DNA from: JAUILA01 sp964563925
GTDB taxonomy: Bacteria; Bacteroidota; Bacteroidia; Cytophagales; Cyclobacteriaceae
Reading direction: 5' to 3'
Assembly (NCBI GenBank): GCA_964563925.1
Contig: CAZLZD010000016.1
Location: 17,258 to 81,257, forward strand
Length of the DNA stretch: 64,000 bases
This document shows, in pieces, positions 17,447-26,499 of this stretch (its first letter is position 1; every line of letters starts with the position of its first letter). A model generated the notes under the pieces. That model was not told where the DNA came from, searched no databases, and worked only from the letters and a program-made list of their open reading frames with translations. The position numbers and the translations under genes are program-made.

Positions 17447-18631
17447 ATGAAAAATGTACAATTACTCAACGCCCTTTTCATGAGTTTCGCATTATTTACC
17501 CTTCCCCTGGCGTCTTTTGCGCAGGACGAAGTCAGCGAAGACGAACCGAAACTCGTACTTTCCGGATCTGTAGACGCCTACTTCAGGCAAAACCTGACCA
17601 CCAAAAATGACGGGGAAGGTTACATGGCTCCAGGAACTTCCTTTGCCAACCTGCCCGGCTTTTCCCTGGGCATGATCAACCTGATTGCCACCTATGAGAC
17701 CGGCAAGGTGGGATTCGTGGCCGATCTTGTATACGGACCACGCGGCACGGATGCCGTATTTGCCAGTCCCTACTACAGTGAGGGACGCGGCACCAGCCAG
17801 ATCATCAACCAGCTGTATGTGTATTACAAGGCCACCGATGCCCTGACATTTACGCTTGGTAACTTCAATACCTTCCTCGGATACGAGGTAATTTCTCCGG
17901 CCGGAAACTTCAACTACTCAACCAGTTACATGTTTTCCTACGGACCATTCTCCCATACAGGATTCAAAGCCGACCTGGCCCTGAGTGAGAACTGGAGCCT
18001 GATGGCCTCGGTCATGAACCCGACCGATCTTACCGAGTTCAACCCGTTCGGGAGTTTTACACTCGGGGGTCAGCTTGGGTATTCCAACGACATTTCCAGT
18101 GTTTACTTTAACGTACTGTACGGAGACCAGGACGGCCGCATCGACAAGGACCAGCCGGGAAGTACCTCCTCAGATGGATTCTCTGCCGGAAATACCTTCC
18201 AGGTGGATGTGACCGCAGGAACCAACCTTTCCGATAAAATTTATGTCGGCCTTAATGCCACCTACCTGGCCACCTCCGACGGGGAGTTTTATAACGGATC
18301 AGATATCAGTGACATTGAGAGCGATGCGTACGGATTCTATGGTACGGCCGGGTATCTTCAGTTCCAGGCCTCGGAGAATTTTGCGCTCGGTACCCGCGTG
18401 GAATACTTTAAGGTGTACAACTACGGACTGGAAGTAATCGGCGTGGATAACGAAGGGGACGGCAATATTCTTGACGTAACACTGACCGGCCGGGCAACAT
18501 TCGGAAACCTGACGCTCATCCCGGAAATACGCCTGGATACGGCCTCTGAAGACGTAACCTTTATGGACCGTGACCTTGAAGCCTCCAAGAGCCTGGCTTC
18601 ATTCCTGGTCGCCGCGGTCTTTAGTTTCTAA
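17447..18631 (+). CDS. Outer-membrane beta-barrel (porin-like) protein
   Basis: 394 residues from the ATG at 17447; an upstream in-frame start at 17387 would add 20 residues spanning the hairpin and is rejected. Signal peptide MKNVQLLNALFMSFALF with cleavage after SFAQ. The mature part is made of alternating amphipathic strands with many aromatic residues and ends in a terminal Phe (FLVAAVFSF), the usual C-terminal strand of an outer-membrane barrel. By its place between amt and glnA it probably lets nitrogen compounds through the outer membrane; the substrate is inferred from context only. Confidence 0.8.
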   Translation: MKNVQLLNALFMSFALFTLPLASFAQDEVSEDEPKLVLSGSVDAYFRQNLTTKNDGEGYMAPGTSFANLPGFSLGMINLIATYETGKVGFVADLVYGPRGTDAVFASPYYSEGRGTSQIINQLYVYYKATDALTFTLGNFNTFLGYEVISPAGNFNYSTSYMFSYGPFSHTGFKADLALSENWSLMASVMNPTDLTEFNPFGSFTLGGQLGYSNDISSVYFNVLYGDQDGRIDKDQPGSTSSDGFSAGNTFQVDVTAGTNLSDKIYVGLNATYLATSDGEFYNGSDISDIESDAYGFYGTAGYLQFQASENFALGTRVEYFKVYNYGLEVIGVDNEGDGNILDVTLTGRATFGNLTLIPEIRLDTASEDVTFMDRDLEASKSLASFLVAAVFSF

Positions 18632-18666
18632 TTAATTCATGTTTCACCAACCAAACACACACAAGT

Positions 18667-19689
18667 ATGACTAAATCTAAACTCGAGTACATCTGGCTTG
18701 ACGGATATGCCCCCACACAGGGATTGCGCAGCAAGACCAAGATTGTGAAAGACTTCAGCGGGGCACTGGAAGATTGCCCGATGTGGTCATTTGACGGAAG
18801 TTCCACACAGCAGGCAGAAGGACATTCGTCCGACTGTTTACTCAAGCCCGTAGCTTGCTTTCCTGATCCTGACCGGAAGAATGGATACCTGGTCATGACC
18901 GAGGTACTGCTCCCTGATGGCACACCGCATCCCAGCAACGGCCGCGCCAAAATCGACGACGATGACAACGACTTTTGGTTTGGCTTTGAGCAGGAATATT
19001 TCCTGTGGGATCCGGCCACAAACCTGCCCATGGGATTTCCCAAAAACGGCTATCCGCGCCCGCAGGGTCCTTATTATTGTTCAGTAGGTGCCACCAATGC
19101 GTACGGACGCCATATCATTGAAGAACACCTGGATATGTGCCTGGATGCCGGCCTGAACGTGGAAGGGATCAATGCAGAAGTGGCCACCGGCCAGTGGGAA
19201 TTCCAGGTGTTTGCCAAAGGAGCCGCCCTGGCAGGTGACCAGGTATGGATTGCCCGCTACCTCATGGAGCGTACTGCAGAAAAATACGGCCTTTCCATCA
19301 ACTGGCACCCTAAGCCATTGAAAGGAGACTGGAACGGCTCGGGAATGCATGCCAATTTCTCCAATGGGCTTTTGCGAGAGGCAGGATCCAAGGAGGTGTA
19401 CAGCACCGTTTGCGAAGCATTCGGGCCTGTCAAGGAACTGCACATTGAGGTGTATGGCGCCGATAATGACCAGCGTCTCACCGGAGCCCATGAAACACAA
19501 TCGATCGATAAGTTCAGCTACGGGGTATCCGACCGGGGCGCTTCGATACGTATTCCTATTGCAACCGTAGAAAACGGATGGAAGGGATGGCTCGAAGATC
19601 GTCGTCCCGCTTCCAACGGTGATCCGTATAAGATTGCTGCGCGTATTATTAAAACGGTGAAATCGGCAGAAGTCACCGTGAATGCCTAA
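18667..19689 (+). CDS. glnA: Glutamine synthetase, class II (eukaryote-type)
   Basis: 340 residues. ATP-dependent amidation of glutamate. Short length, the beta-Grasp segment near residues 10-45 (YIWLDGYAPTQGLRSKTKI), MWSFDGSSTQQAEGHSSDC, the catalytic FGFEQEYFL, GINAEVATGQWEFQV, the ATP-site WNGSGMHANFS and DRGASIRIP place it in GSII, the type typical of eukaryotes and some bacteria, rather than the 470-residue GSI or 700-residue GSIII. No adenylylation-site tyrosine as in enterobacterial GSI is expected. It lies 35 bp after the barrel gene and ends at a strong terminator. Confidence 0.96.
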   Translation: MTKSKLEYIWLDGYAPTQGLRSKTKIVKDFSGALEDCPMWSFDGSSTQQAEGHSSDCLLKPVACFPDPDRKNGYLVMTEVLLPDGTPHPSNGRAKIDDDDNDFWFGFEQEYFLWDPATNLPMGFPKNGYPRPQGPYYCSVGATNAYGRHIIEEHLDMCLDAGLNVEGINAEVATGQWEFQVFAKGAALAGDQVWIARYLMERTAEKYGLSINWHPKPLKGDWNGSGMHANFSNGLLREAGSKEVYSTVCEAFGPVKELHIEVYGADNDQRLTGAHETQSIDKFSYGVSDRGASIRIPIATVENGWKGWLEDRRPASNGDPYKIAARIIKTVKSAEVTVNA

Positions 19690-19722
19690 GATCCTTTTCC
19701 CCGTCCCTAGTGGACAATCCCG

Positions 19723-19754
19723 ATCCCGGTACCGGAAGGTGCCGGGATTTTTTT
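19723..19754 (+). terminator. Intrinsic terminator after glnA
   Basis: ATCCCGGTACC and GGTGCCGGGAT form an 11-bp stem (one T-G pair) closed by a GGAA tetraloop, followed by seven T including the last stem base. Confidence 0.95.
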
Positions 19755-19778
19755 ATCCCCCGCCTTCTCTCTTTTACC

Positions 19779-19786
19779 TACCTTTG
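19779..19786 (+). promoter_or_regulatory. -7 element directly before the kinase-like gene
   Basis: TACCTTTG is an exact match to TAnnTTTG and ends 4 bases before the ATG at 19791. The transcript would then start at or next to the start codon (leaderless). A convincing -33 partner is missing; only the T run of the preceding terminator is near the right place. Confidence 0.45.
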
Positions 19787-19790
19787 TCTT

Positions 19791-20837
19791 ATGGCGATCA
19801 TATCAAGAAAGAAAAAGATATACCCCGTAAGCAAAGACCTGGAACACTACCTGGTCAGCCATGGCCGCTATGCCCATATACCGATCAGTTACAACGACCT
19901 GCTTCGCTATGATAACAGCATTCCGCTGACCGACAAGAAAAATAAGGATACGCTATGGGAAACAGTGACCTTTGCCCAGTCCGACATGAAGCAGATCCAC
20001 GAGCAGGTCAAAAAAATATATGCCCTGCTGAAGGCCGACGGGGATATGAGCGTCATGCAGCATTTGTTCGTCGACCGTATCGACCTGTGCATTTACGGGA
20101 ACACCCAGCCTTTCAGGGTTCGGATTGTGAACCGGATCAATGATAATTTTGATTATTTCTACATTAAAAAGGCCGACGCTTCGCGTATCTACGGCCTGGA
20201 GCTGGAACACCTGCTGTCACCCAACCGGATGAGTTATTATGTGCGTCTGGAGACCCTGATCGAAGAACATATTATCGGAATTCCGGGCGATCAGTTTATC
20301 CGGGAACACCTCAATGATGTCCATTTTAACCCGATCCGGCTGAGTAAAGAGTTTGTGAAATTCAATGAACGTTGTTTTATCAGGCTGCTCGGCGATATGC
20401 ATTCAAGCAATTTTGTGGTGGATATAACCCCTGACTTTGAGGAAATAGACTACCGGATCCGTGCCATTGATTTTGACCAGCAGTCTTATGAAGGACGGAA
20501 GGCCATCTACCTGCCGCAATATTTCAAACAGAATAACCCGTTCATCGAGCTGGGCATCAAATGCATGACCCCGGAAACGATGAGACAATACCAGAAAGAG
20601 GAGCGTTCATTAATAGCCACCCGGCTGAAGGCCAGCCGGGAGAAAGTGATTTTGCTGCTCAGGGCTATGTCATCCGATGAGCTTGCCCCCCACTCCCATG
20701 TTGAATCGCTGAGAAAGGAACTGGCGGTTCATTACAATGATGAGAATTTCAATCGATGTGAAAGCATGGGGGAACTGGTGCGGCAAAGCCTGCTGACCGT
20801 TTTACCCGGCAAACCGGATTTCCTTGATCCCCGGTAA
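19791..20837 (+). CDS. Uncharacterised protein with kinase-like motifs
   Basis: 348 residues from the ATG at 19791; the longer frame from 19710 runs through the glnA terminator and is rejected. No signal peptide or membrane segment. Around residues 200-207 it has LLGDMHSSNFVV and around 224-231 AIDFDQQS, a GDxHxxN plus xDFD pair like the catalytic and metal-binding loops of APH and other atypical kinases. Upstream, FRVRIVNRINDNFDYFYIKKADASR could be the strand bearing the ATP-binding lysine, followed by a Glu helix (YGLELEHLL). The family is, by memory, a conserved Bacteroidota hypothetical. Kinase activity is an inference from short motifs. Confidence 0.7.
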   Translation: MAIISRKKKIYPVSKDLEHYLVSHGRYAHIPISYNDLLRYDNSIPLTDKKNKDTLWETVTFAQSDMKQIHEQVKKIYALLKADGDMSVMQHLFVDRIDLCIYGNTQPFRVRIVNRINDNFDYFYIKKADASRIYGLELEHLLSPNRMSYYVRLETLIEEHIIGIPGDQFIREHLNDVHFNPIRLSKEFVKFNERCFIRLLGDMHSSNFVVDITPDFEEIDYRIRAIDFDQQSYEGRKAIYLPQYFKQNNPFIELGIKCMTPETMRQYQKEERSLIATRLKASREKVILLLRAMSSDELAPHSHVESLRKELAVHYNDENFNRCESMGELVRQSLLTVLPGKPDFLDPR

Positions 20838-20853
20838 ATCGAGACCCCGGATG

Positions 20854-21324
20854 TCAGTGTGTGGGCACAAAACGGGAATGGGCCGCTTTGAGCGCGCCGG
20901 CAACGTTTGCAGCATACTGACGGCTCCTGGTAATTATAATATCCATTTTCTTTCCGCGTATGTTAGCAGAAATGGCAAATTTATCCTGCTGGAATACCAT
21001 GATCACAATGGCCGTGAGGATAAACACCACACCCGCCCCGAAATACAAGGTTTCCGAATCCATGCTGTTCATAAAAGTCCTCCAGTCGGAGTTGACCGAA
21101 CTCATCATTCCGAGGGATCCTATGACCAGGCCAATGACTCCGGCTATAAAAAAAATAAAGCTCGGGAAGCGCGAAGGAGGCTTTCGCTCCAGGCGAATTT
21201 CACTTAATTCACCCAAGGATATTTCATCCCCGTTCACGATGACCGTCTGGCCCGTAACCTTTACCCCGTTCTCATCCTCATACCTCACGAATTCTTCCAT
21301 AGACCAGTTTTTACTTCTTTTCAT
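20854..21324 (-). CDS. Two-helix membrane protein with a C-terminal beta domain
   Basis: 156 residues. N-terminal part (VKVTGQTVIVNGDEISLGELSEIRL) is a small strand-rich motif often seen in DUF6232-like proteins; then two membrane helices (about 55-76, SFIFFIAGVIGLVIGSLGMM; about 92-112) and a C-terminal strand pair (DKFAISANIRGKKMDIIITRS). Function unknown. Convergent with the kinase-like gene (16 bp) and divergent from the next small membrane protein. Confidence 0.7.
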   Translation of the reverse strand: MKRSKNWSMEEFVRYEDENGVKVTGQTVIVNGDEISLGELSEIRLERKPPSRFPSFIFFIAGVIGLVIGSLGMMSSVNSDWRTFMNSMDSETLYFGAGVVFILTAIVIMVFQQDKFAISANIRGKKMDIIITRSRQYAANVAGALKAAHSRFVPTH

Positions 21325-21455
21325 GGCAAACTATGGCAAAAACAGTTCCAGAATCAAACCGCTGTACCAGCCCAAAAAAGCCTTTTAAACAAGCATTTAT
21401 GCGTAATTTATTCTACACATTGTTTCCTTTGGTGACTTCCGTGTATTTTTACCCT

Positions 21456-21905
21456 ATGATTGTCCTACGCCCGAAAGCCAGCACACTTTTTTCCCTGTCG
21501 CTATTCACTTCACTCTGCCTGGTGGCAGGAGCCGTTGGAATCACCCATTATTTACTGAACGGCACCCTTTCCTGGTACGATTATATTTTCGTCCTGTTGC
21601 TCCTTCCCCTGGGGGTCATTCTTCTCCTGCGATTGATCTTTAACTACTCATCGGTCAGAATGGGAAAAGACCGGATCACCGTCATTCACCCCACCCGGTT
21701 TTCCGAACGGAACTACAGCCTGTCGGACATTGAATACTGGACCGAGAAGCAGGTTAAAACACCCAGCGGACTTTACAAAGAGGTTGAGATCAGGTTCAGC
21801 GACCGAAGAAAGGTCAGCCTCAGCCTGCAGGAACATAAGGGATACCCGCAGGCGATCGCCTACCTGCAGAAAAAATGTAAGAGACAATTTAAACCGGCAG
21901 AATGA
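21456..21905 (+). CDS. Two-helix membrane protein with PH-like C-terminus
   Basis: 149 residues from the ATG at 21456 (MIVLRPKASTLFSLSLF); an ATG at 21399 would add 19 residues and cannot be excluded. Two membrane helices (LFTSLCLVAGAVGITHYLL; YIFVLLLLPLGVILLLRLIF) are followed by a strand-rich domain (RMGKDRITVIHPTRFSERNYSLSDIEYW, VEIRFSDRRKVSLSLQ) that resembles bacterial PH domains. Function unknown. It overlaps crcB by 4 bases (ATGA), so the two are co-translated. Confidence 0.7.
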   Translation: MIVLRPKASTLFSLSLFTSLCLVAGAVGITHYLLNGTLSWYDYIFVLLLLPLGVILLLRLIFNYSSVRMGKDRITVIHPTRFSERNYSLSDIEYWTEKQVKTPSGLYKEVEIRFSDRRKVSLSLQEHKGYPQAIAYLQKKCKRQFKPAE

Positions 21906-22276
21906 TACGAAACCTGTTGATAATCGGTCTGGGTGGATTTACCGGGAGCATACTTCGCTACCTGGTCTACCTGATGCTTGATCGCCGCGTGGCAAACTGG
22001 CCCTGGGCAACGCTTGCCGTTAATGTGGGTGGCAGCTTCCTGCTGGGTATTTTTATGGGGCATTATCTCCTGCAGTCGCAGGGTAATCACTTCCTGCGGC
22101 TTTTGTTTGCAGTTGGTTTTTGCGGGAGTTTTACGACATTCTCCACCTTTGCCTTTGAAAACTGGCAATTACTTGAGCAGAAAATGTGGATAACCAGTGC
22201 CGTCTACATCCTGGCCAGTGTGGTTTTCAGCATCCTGGCCATGGTGGCGGGCATATTGCTCGGCAGGCAGCTTTGA
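21902..22276 (+). CDS. crcB: Fluoride channel Fluc (CrcB)
   Basis: 124 residues with four membrane helices. The family marks are GGFTGSILRY at the N-terminus, NVGGSFLLGIF, and GFCGSFTTFSTFAFE, which contains the pore-lining Phe and the Na+-site TTFST. It exports fluoride as a dual-topology dimer. No fluoride riboswitch is visible upstream; it is instead coupled to the preceding small membrane gene. Its stop directly abuts the stop of the convergent gene at 22277. Confidence 0.95.
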   Translation: MIRNLLIIGLGGFTGSILRYLVYLMLDRRVANWPWATLAVNVGGSFLLGIFMGHYLLQSQGNHFLRLLFAVGFCGSFTTFSTFAFENWQLLEQKMWITSAVYILASVVFSILAMVAGILLGRQL

Positions 22277-22894
22277 TCATTCCTGGTCCTCACCGGACGT
22301 CACCTTACGGATAAACTGATTCCAGCGCATGGGATTCAGAAAGTTATTTGGCGGAAAAATATGGTTGAGCTCATATAACCGCTGATACCGGCGCTGGTCT
22401 GCCTCAAACTCGCTCAGCTGATGTTCACGCGTTTCTTCCAGGGTACGGATCTGGACTTCACGCACGAGGTCATCCATGTTACGGGCCGGTTCCACGTCAA
22501 GAAAGGCCTGTTTAAAATTCTCCACACTGGGCCAGGGAAAAATAACCACTTCACTCAGCATCACCGTGCTCTGGCGCATCAGCTGAATCAGGGAATAATT
22601 ATTCATCGTAACTTTGGCGGGCATCACAAATCGCGCGTCAGCATACCCTATGTAGGAAAAGTTAAGGGTATCGCCCGGACTGATGAACAGGGAGAAATAT
22701 CCATTGGCATCTGTGGCTGTCCCGTAGACCGTATTCCTTATCTGTATATTCACATAAGGCAGCGGGTCCCTGGAATCGGCATCCAGCACCATACCAGTGA
22801 GCATCACGGCATTTCGAACTTCATCCTGGGCCACCGCTTGCTGCACGGCAGTCCCTGCAATGAGTATCAGCAAATATGTCCAGATCGTTCTCAT
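22277..22894 (-). CDS. Exported protein with CarboxypepD_reg-like domain
   Basis: 205 residues. Signal peptide ending at AVAQ, then a carboxypeptidase-regulatory-like beta-sandwich (about 30-110): LTGMVLDADSRDPLPYVNIQIRNT, GTATDANGYFSLFISPGD, LNFSYIGYADARF. The C-terminal half is helical and charged, with an unusual run of Glu/Arg/Gln (EFEADQRRYQRLYEL). Unlike TonB receptors there is no barrel. Probably envelope-anchored or periplasmic; function unknown. It starts 6 bp after the M42 peptidase stop. Confidence 0.8.
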   Translation of the reverse strand: MRTIWTYLLILIAGTAVQQAVAQDEVRNAVMLTGMVLDADSRDPLPYVNIQIRNTVYGTATDANGYFSLFISPGDTLNFSYIGYADARFVMPAKVTMNNYSLIQLMRQSTVMLSEVVIFPWPSVENFKQAFLDVEPARNMDDLVREVQIRTLEETREHQLSEFEADQRRYQRLYELNHIFPPNNFLNPMRWNQFIRKVTSGEDQE

Positions 22895-22900
22895 GAGTTG

Positions 22901-23950
22901 CTATTTATGGGTCCAGTCATACGAGTCCAGCTCTTCCAGGCAGGCCTGCAATAATTTGATGCATGCCTCAATGTCCTTCTTATGGGCCATTTCAATCACC
23001 TGGTGCAAATGCCTTGTGGGAATCGAAACAGCCCCGGAAATAGCGCCCTGCTTACCCATCCGCTGAATTCCGGCGGTATCGGTACCTCCTGCCGTCAGCA
23101 ATTCGGGCTGCCATTTTATCTTTTTCTCTCCGGCTACCTTTTTCATGTAATCCACCATGCGGTAATCGCATATGGCCGAGGCATCCATTATTTTGATGGC
23201 AGCCCCTTCACCAAGGGAAGTAACCTTCTCGTGGGGTTGCGCCCCCGGCAGGTCAAAGGCAATGGTCGTGTCCAGGCCAAAACCAAAGTCAGGATCGATC
23301 CCGTGCGCAGCCACATTCGCCCCCCGGATACCCACCTCTTCCTGTACCGTAAAAACCCCGTACACATCGTAGGCCGGATTTTTCATTTTACGCAGGGTTT
23401 CAATGAGAATAAAGACCGAGACGCGGTTATCAATTGATTTGCAGTTGACACATTCACCCATTTCGATCAGTTCACGCTCGCGGGTTATGGGATCTCCGAC
23501 ACTTACCACCTTTTCCACCTCTTTGCGGTTCATGCCCAGGTCAATGTAAAAATCCTGGATCTTCGGCATTTTGGTCCGTTCTTCCTGACTCATTACGTGG
23601 ATGGGCTTGGTACCCATCACCCCGACGATATCTTTCTTACCATGGATCACCACCCGCTGCGCGGTGAGGGTCTTCGGGTCAAACCCTCCCAGGGTGGTAA
23701 ACCGTACAAATCCCTTCTCATCAATATGCGTCACAATAAAGCCGATTTCATCCATGTGGGCGGCGACCATGGCCTTTTTTTCGTTGGATTTTCCTTTCCT
23801 GAATGCGATCACATTCCCGAGATTATCCACGTGTACACTATCGGCCAGCGGGGTGACCTCCTTCAGTATGAGTTTCCTGATTTTCGTTTCATACCCGGGC
23901 ACACCTGGTGCTTCACATATATTTTTGAGTAATTTTACGTTTATTGACAT
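22901..23950 (-). CDS. M42-family aminopeptidase
   Basis: 349 residues, no signal peptide. Metal-dependent aminopeptidase of the glutamyl-aminopeptidase/PepA type (tetrahedral M42 enzymes). The di-metal site is complete: VAAHMDEIGF (His ligand), KSIDNRVS (bridging Asp), VQEEVGIRG (catalytic Glu pair), GLDTT and the C-terminal PTRHLHQ. Likely roles are cytoplasmic peptide turnover. It forms a two-gene unit with the exported protein downstream. Confidence 0.93.
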   Translation of the reverse strand: MSINVKLLKNICEAPGVPGYETKIRKLILKEVTPLADSVHVDNLGNVIAFRKGKSNEKKAMVAAHMDEIGFIVTHIDEKGFVRFTTLGGFDPKTLTAQRVVIHGKKDIVGVMGTKPIHVMSQEERTKMPKIQDFYIDLGMNRKEVEKVVSVGDPITRERELIEMGECVNCKSIDNRVSVFILIETLRKMKNPAYDVYGVFTVQEEVGIRGANVAAHGIDPDFGFGLDTTIAFDLPGAQPHEKVTSLGEGAAIKIMDASAICDYRMVDYMKKVAGEKKIKWQPELLTAGGTDTAGIQRMGKQGAISGAVSIPTRHLHQVIEMAHKKDIEACIKLLQACLEELDSYDWTHK

Positions 23951-24090
23951 GGAATGTACGGTCGGTTATTTGTTAATTCAATATTAGTTAAAAACGGACA
24001 GTATTCAGTTGAAAACCGGTAATTACCGGCATGGTTTTTTGACTGCCACTAACTATACAACAATGCCGGATGGCATTCGTTTAGCCCATT

Positions 24091-26499
24091 ATGAAAGGAA
24101 AGATCATACTTCTTTTTGCGCTTGCACTCCTTGCCCTGGCCGCCATCGGATATCTGGGCCAGCGGGGCTTGCGGAATATGATCGTATCCATTGAAGACGC
24201 CTCCCGGCCAAATGCCACCATTGCCGGTATCAATGAGATCATGCAAAGTCTGTCGGATGCAGAAAGCAGTGTGCGGTCATACATCATAACCCGGGAAGAG
24301 CAAACCCTCACCCCGTTCAAAGAAAGTGCAGCCACCATCCAGCTTAAGCTGGATCAGCTGAAGGAGGTTACCGGCCGCGATGAGCAATTGCAGCGACTCG
24401 AGCGCCTTGATCAGCTTATTACCCAGAAGTACGAAACACTGAGTACCCTGATCAACGTTCGAAATTCCCAAAACGGGGATGTGCTTGCCCGTGTCATGGA
24501 GGACATTGACCGCCTGAAAACCGAGGCAGAAGAAGAATCGCAGGAAGATCGACAGGACCCTTCGGTTTTTGAACGCCTGTTTGGCGAGGAGCCTTCAGAG
24601 GAAGACTCTGCCGCGACCGATGCCGCTATCAGCACACGGCAGCTGGACCAGGCGATCAGCCGGATCGGCCGGGAAGAAAGCGCCGTTTCCCGACAGATCA
24701 TGGAGCAGGAATTACGACTCACTCAACAGGATAATGCCATCATGGAAAGAATCCGCTCGGTACTGGATGAAATCGAGCTCTCGGAACTCCGCCTGTCCTC
24801 TTCCCGGACCGAAAGTGTGCGTGAAACTTCGGAAAAAACGATCAACACGATCACTACGGTCCTGATCATCACCCTGATCCTTTTCGCCTTCCTGCTGTCA
24901 GTAATCTTCAATGACATTCGGCGCGCCCGCAAATACCGCGAAAACCTTCGGGAGGCCAAAGAACGGGCCGAGGAGCTCGCACGGGTCAAGGAAGAGTTCC
25001 TCTCCAACATGAGCCACGAAATCCGTACCCCGCTCAGTGCGCTGATCGGTTTCAGCGAACAGCTGGAAGACACCCCGCTGGATGAGGAACAGAGCCGGAT
25101 GCTATCGCGCGTGAAAAGCTCCAGCGATCATTTGCTCAGGCTCATTAATGATATCCTGGACTATGCACGGATGGAATCGGGTAAGATGCAACTTGAGCAA
25201 TCCGGTTTCAGGCCTCGTGAAGAACTGGAGAACGTGCTTGCCCTGTTCCAGGCACCGGTGGCCCGCAAGGGACTCACACTGACCGGCGACGTGGAGCCTG
25301 GTATACCCCAAATTTTCCGCGGTGATTCGGTCCGCTTCCGGCAGATCATCATAAACCTGGTCAACAATGCGGTGAAATTTACCGAGGAGGGCAGCGTACG
25401 TGTACATCTGAAGGCACGGCCTGCAGACGAAGAAAATCAATTCCGGGTGACGATAACGGTTTCTGATACGGGCATCGGAATCCCGGAAAACAAACTGGAT
25501 ACCATTTTCGATGAATTCTCACAGGCCGACAGTTCGACCTCCCGGAAATACGGCGGCAGCGGATTGGGCCTGTCAATTGTACACAAGCTCGCACTGCTTC
25601 ACGACGGCAGTGTGAAGGTGGAGAGCAGCGAAGGAGAAGGCACGCATTTTCATGTCACCCTTACTTATTATGAGGGTTCGGAGAATGACCTTCCGCGTGA
25701 GACAGAGACGAAATCAGTGGTTTTATCCGGCATCCGGGTCCTGGTGGTCGATGACCAGCCTTACAACCTGGAATTGCTGGAAACCATCCTGCTGCACTGG
25801 AAAATGGATTGTACAGCCTGCTCGTCCGGCGAAGAAGCCATGGAGGCAGCACGGAATCAAACATTTGATATTCTCCTGCTCGACATACAAATGCCCGGAA
25901 TGAGCGGCCTCGAACTGGCCCGGCAACTGCGTGACGAACACCTGATCAGGGACAATACACCGATCGTGGCACTGACCGCCGGAACCAGTGAAAAGGAAAA
26001 GCAGGAAGCCCGGGCGGCAGGCATGGAATTCTTCCTGAGCAAGCCCTACACGCGCAAGCAACTGCGCGCCACGATCCGTTCTGCATGCGGACTGGAAACA
26101 ACGGAGACCCAACAGGAAAGCAATGGGGACGGGAACGGCTCCCTGAAACTGGACGGACTCATGGAACTCGCAAGCGGTGATATGGAATTTGTTACGAATA
26201 TGCTGACGATATTCCGCAATAATTTTTATAATGACCTCGACAAACTGGAAGAAGCGGTCCGGGAGAATGACAAGGACGGGGTTCGGGCGGCAGGACATAA
26301 AATGAGTCCGCCTTGCCGGCACCTGGGATTCTCCGACATGGCTACCCGCCTGAAAGTGCTTGAAAAGGCGGCAGAAGAGGGTGGCGACATGGAGAATATC
26401 CGCCGGCAATTCAGTGAAATTCAGGCAAGGACTTCCACCCTTATGCAGGAAATTGAAGAAAAAATAGACGAACTTGATCCTAACAAGCAACGCGTATGA
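24091..26499 (+). CDS. Hybrid sensor histidine kinase (CHASE3-like, HK, REC, Hpt)
   Basis: 802 residues. Membrane helix at 4-22, a periplasmic helical domain to about 255 that looks like CHASE3 with an acidic insertion (EEESQEDRQDPS), a second helix near 255-275, then the dimerisation box FLSNMSHEIRTPLSALIGFSEQL with phospho-accepting His309. ATPase motifs: NLVNNAVKF, DTGIGIPENKLD, GGSGLGLSIVHKL. A receiver domain (VLVVDDQPYNLELL, Asp598) and an Hpt domain (AAGHKMSPPCRHLG, His736) follow. The Hpt His implies a multi-step phosphorelay, and two response regulators follow directly. Signal unknown. Confidence 0.95.
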   Translation: MKGKIILLFALALLALAAIGYLGQRGLRNMIVSIEDASRPNATIAGINEIMQSLSDAESSVRSYIITREEQTLTPFKESAATIQLKLDQLKEVTGRDEQLQRLERLDQLITQKYETLSTLINVRNSQNGDVLARVMEDIDRLKTEAEEESQEDRQDPSVFERLFGEEPSEEDSAATDAAISTRQLDQAISRIGREESAVSRQIMEQELRLTQQDNAIMERIRSVLDEIELSELRLSSSRTESVRETSEKTINTITTVLIITLILFAFLLSVIFNDIRRARKYRENLREAKERAEELARVKEEFLSNMSHEIRTPLSALIGFSEQLEDTPLDEEQSRMLSRVKSSSDHLLRLINDILDYARMESGKMQLEQSGFRPREELENVLALFQAPVARKGLTLTGDVEPGIPQIFRGDSVRFRQIIINLVNNAVKFTEEGSVRVHLKARPADEENQFRVTITVSDTGIGIPENKLDTIFDEFSQADSSTSRKYGGSGLGLSIVHKLALLHDGSVKVESSEGEGTHFHVTLTYYEGSENDLPRETETKSVVLSGIRVLVVDDQPYNLELLETILLHWKMDCTACSSGEEAMEAARNQTFDILLLDIQMPGMSGLELARQLRDEHLIRDNTPIVALTAGTSEKEKQEARAAGMEFFLSKPYTRKQLRATIRSACGLETTETQQESNGDGNGSLKLDGLMELASGDMEFVTNMLTIFRNNFYNDLDKLEEAVRENDKDGVRAAGHKMSPPCRHLGFSDMATRLKVLEKAAEEGGDMENIRRQFSEIQARTSTLMQEIEEKIDELDPNKQRV

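Noticed and set aside
21902..22276. Fluoride riboswitch for crcB
   Set aside because: crcB starts inside the preceding coding sequence and no conserved fluoride aptamer core is seen upstream of that small operon.
25723..26490. 255-codon minus-strand frame opposite the hybrid kinase receiver/Hpt region
   Set aside because: Shadow; the plus strand has all receiver and Hpt residues.
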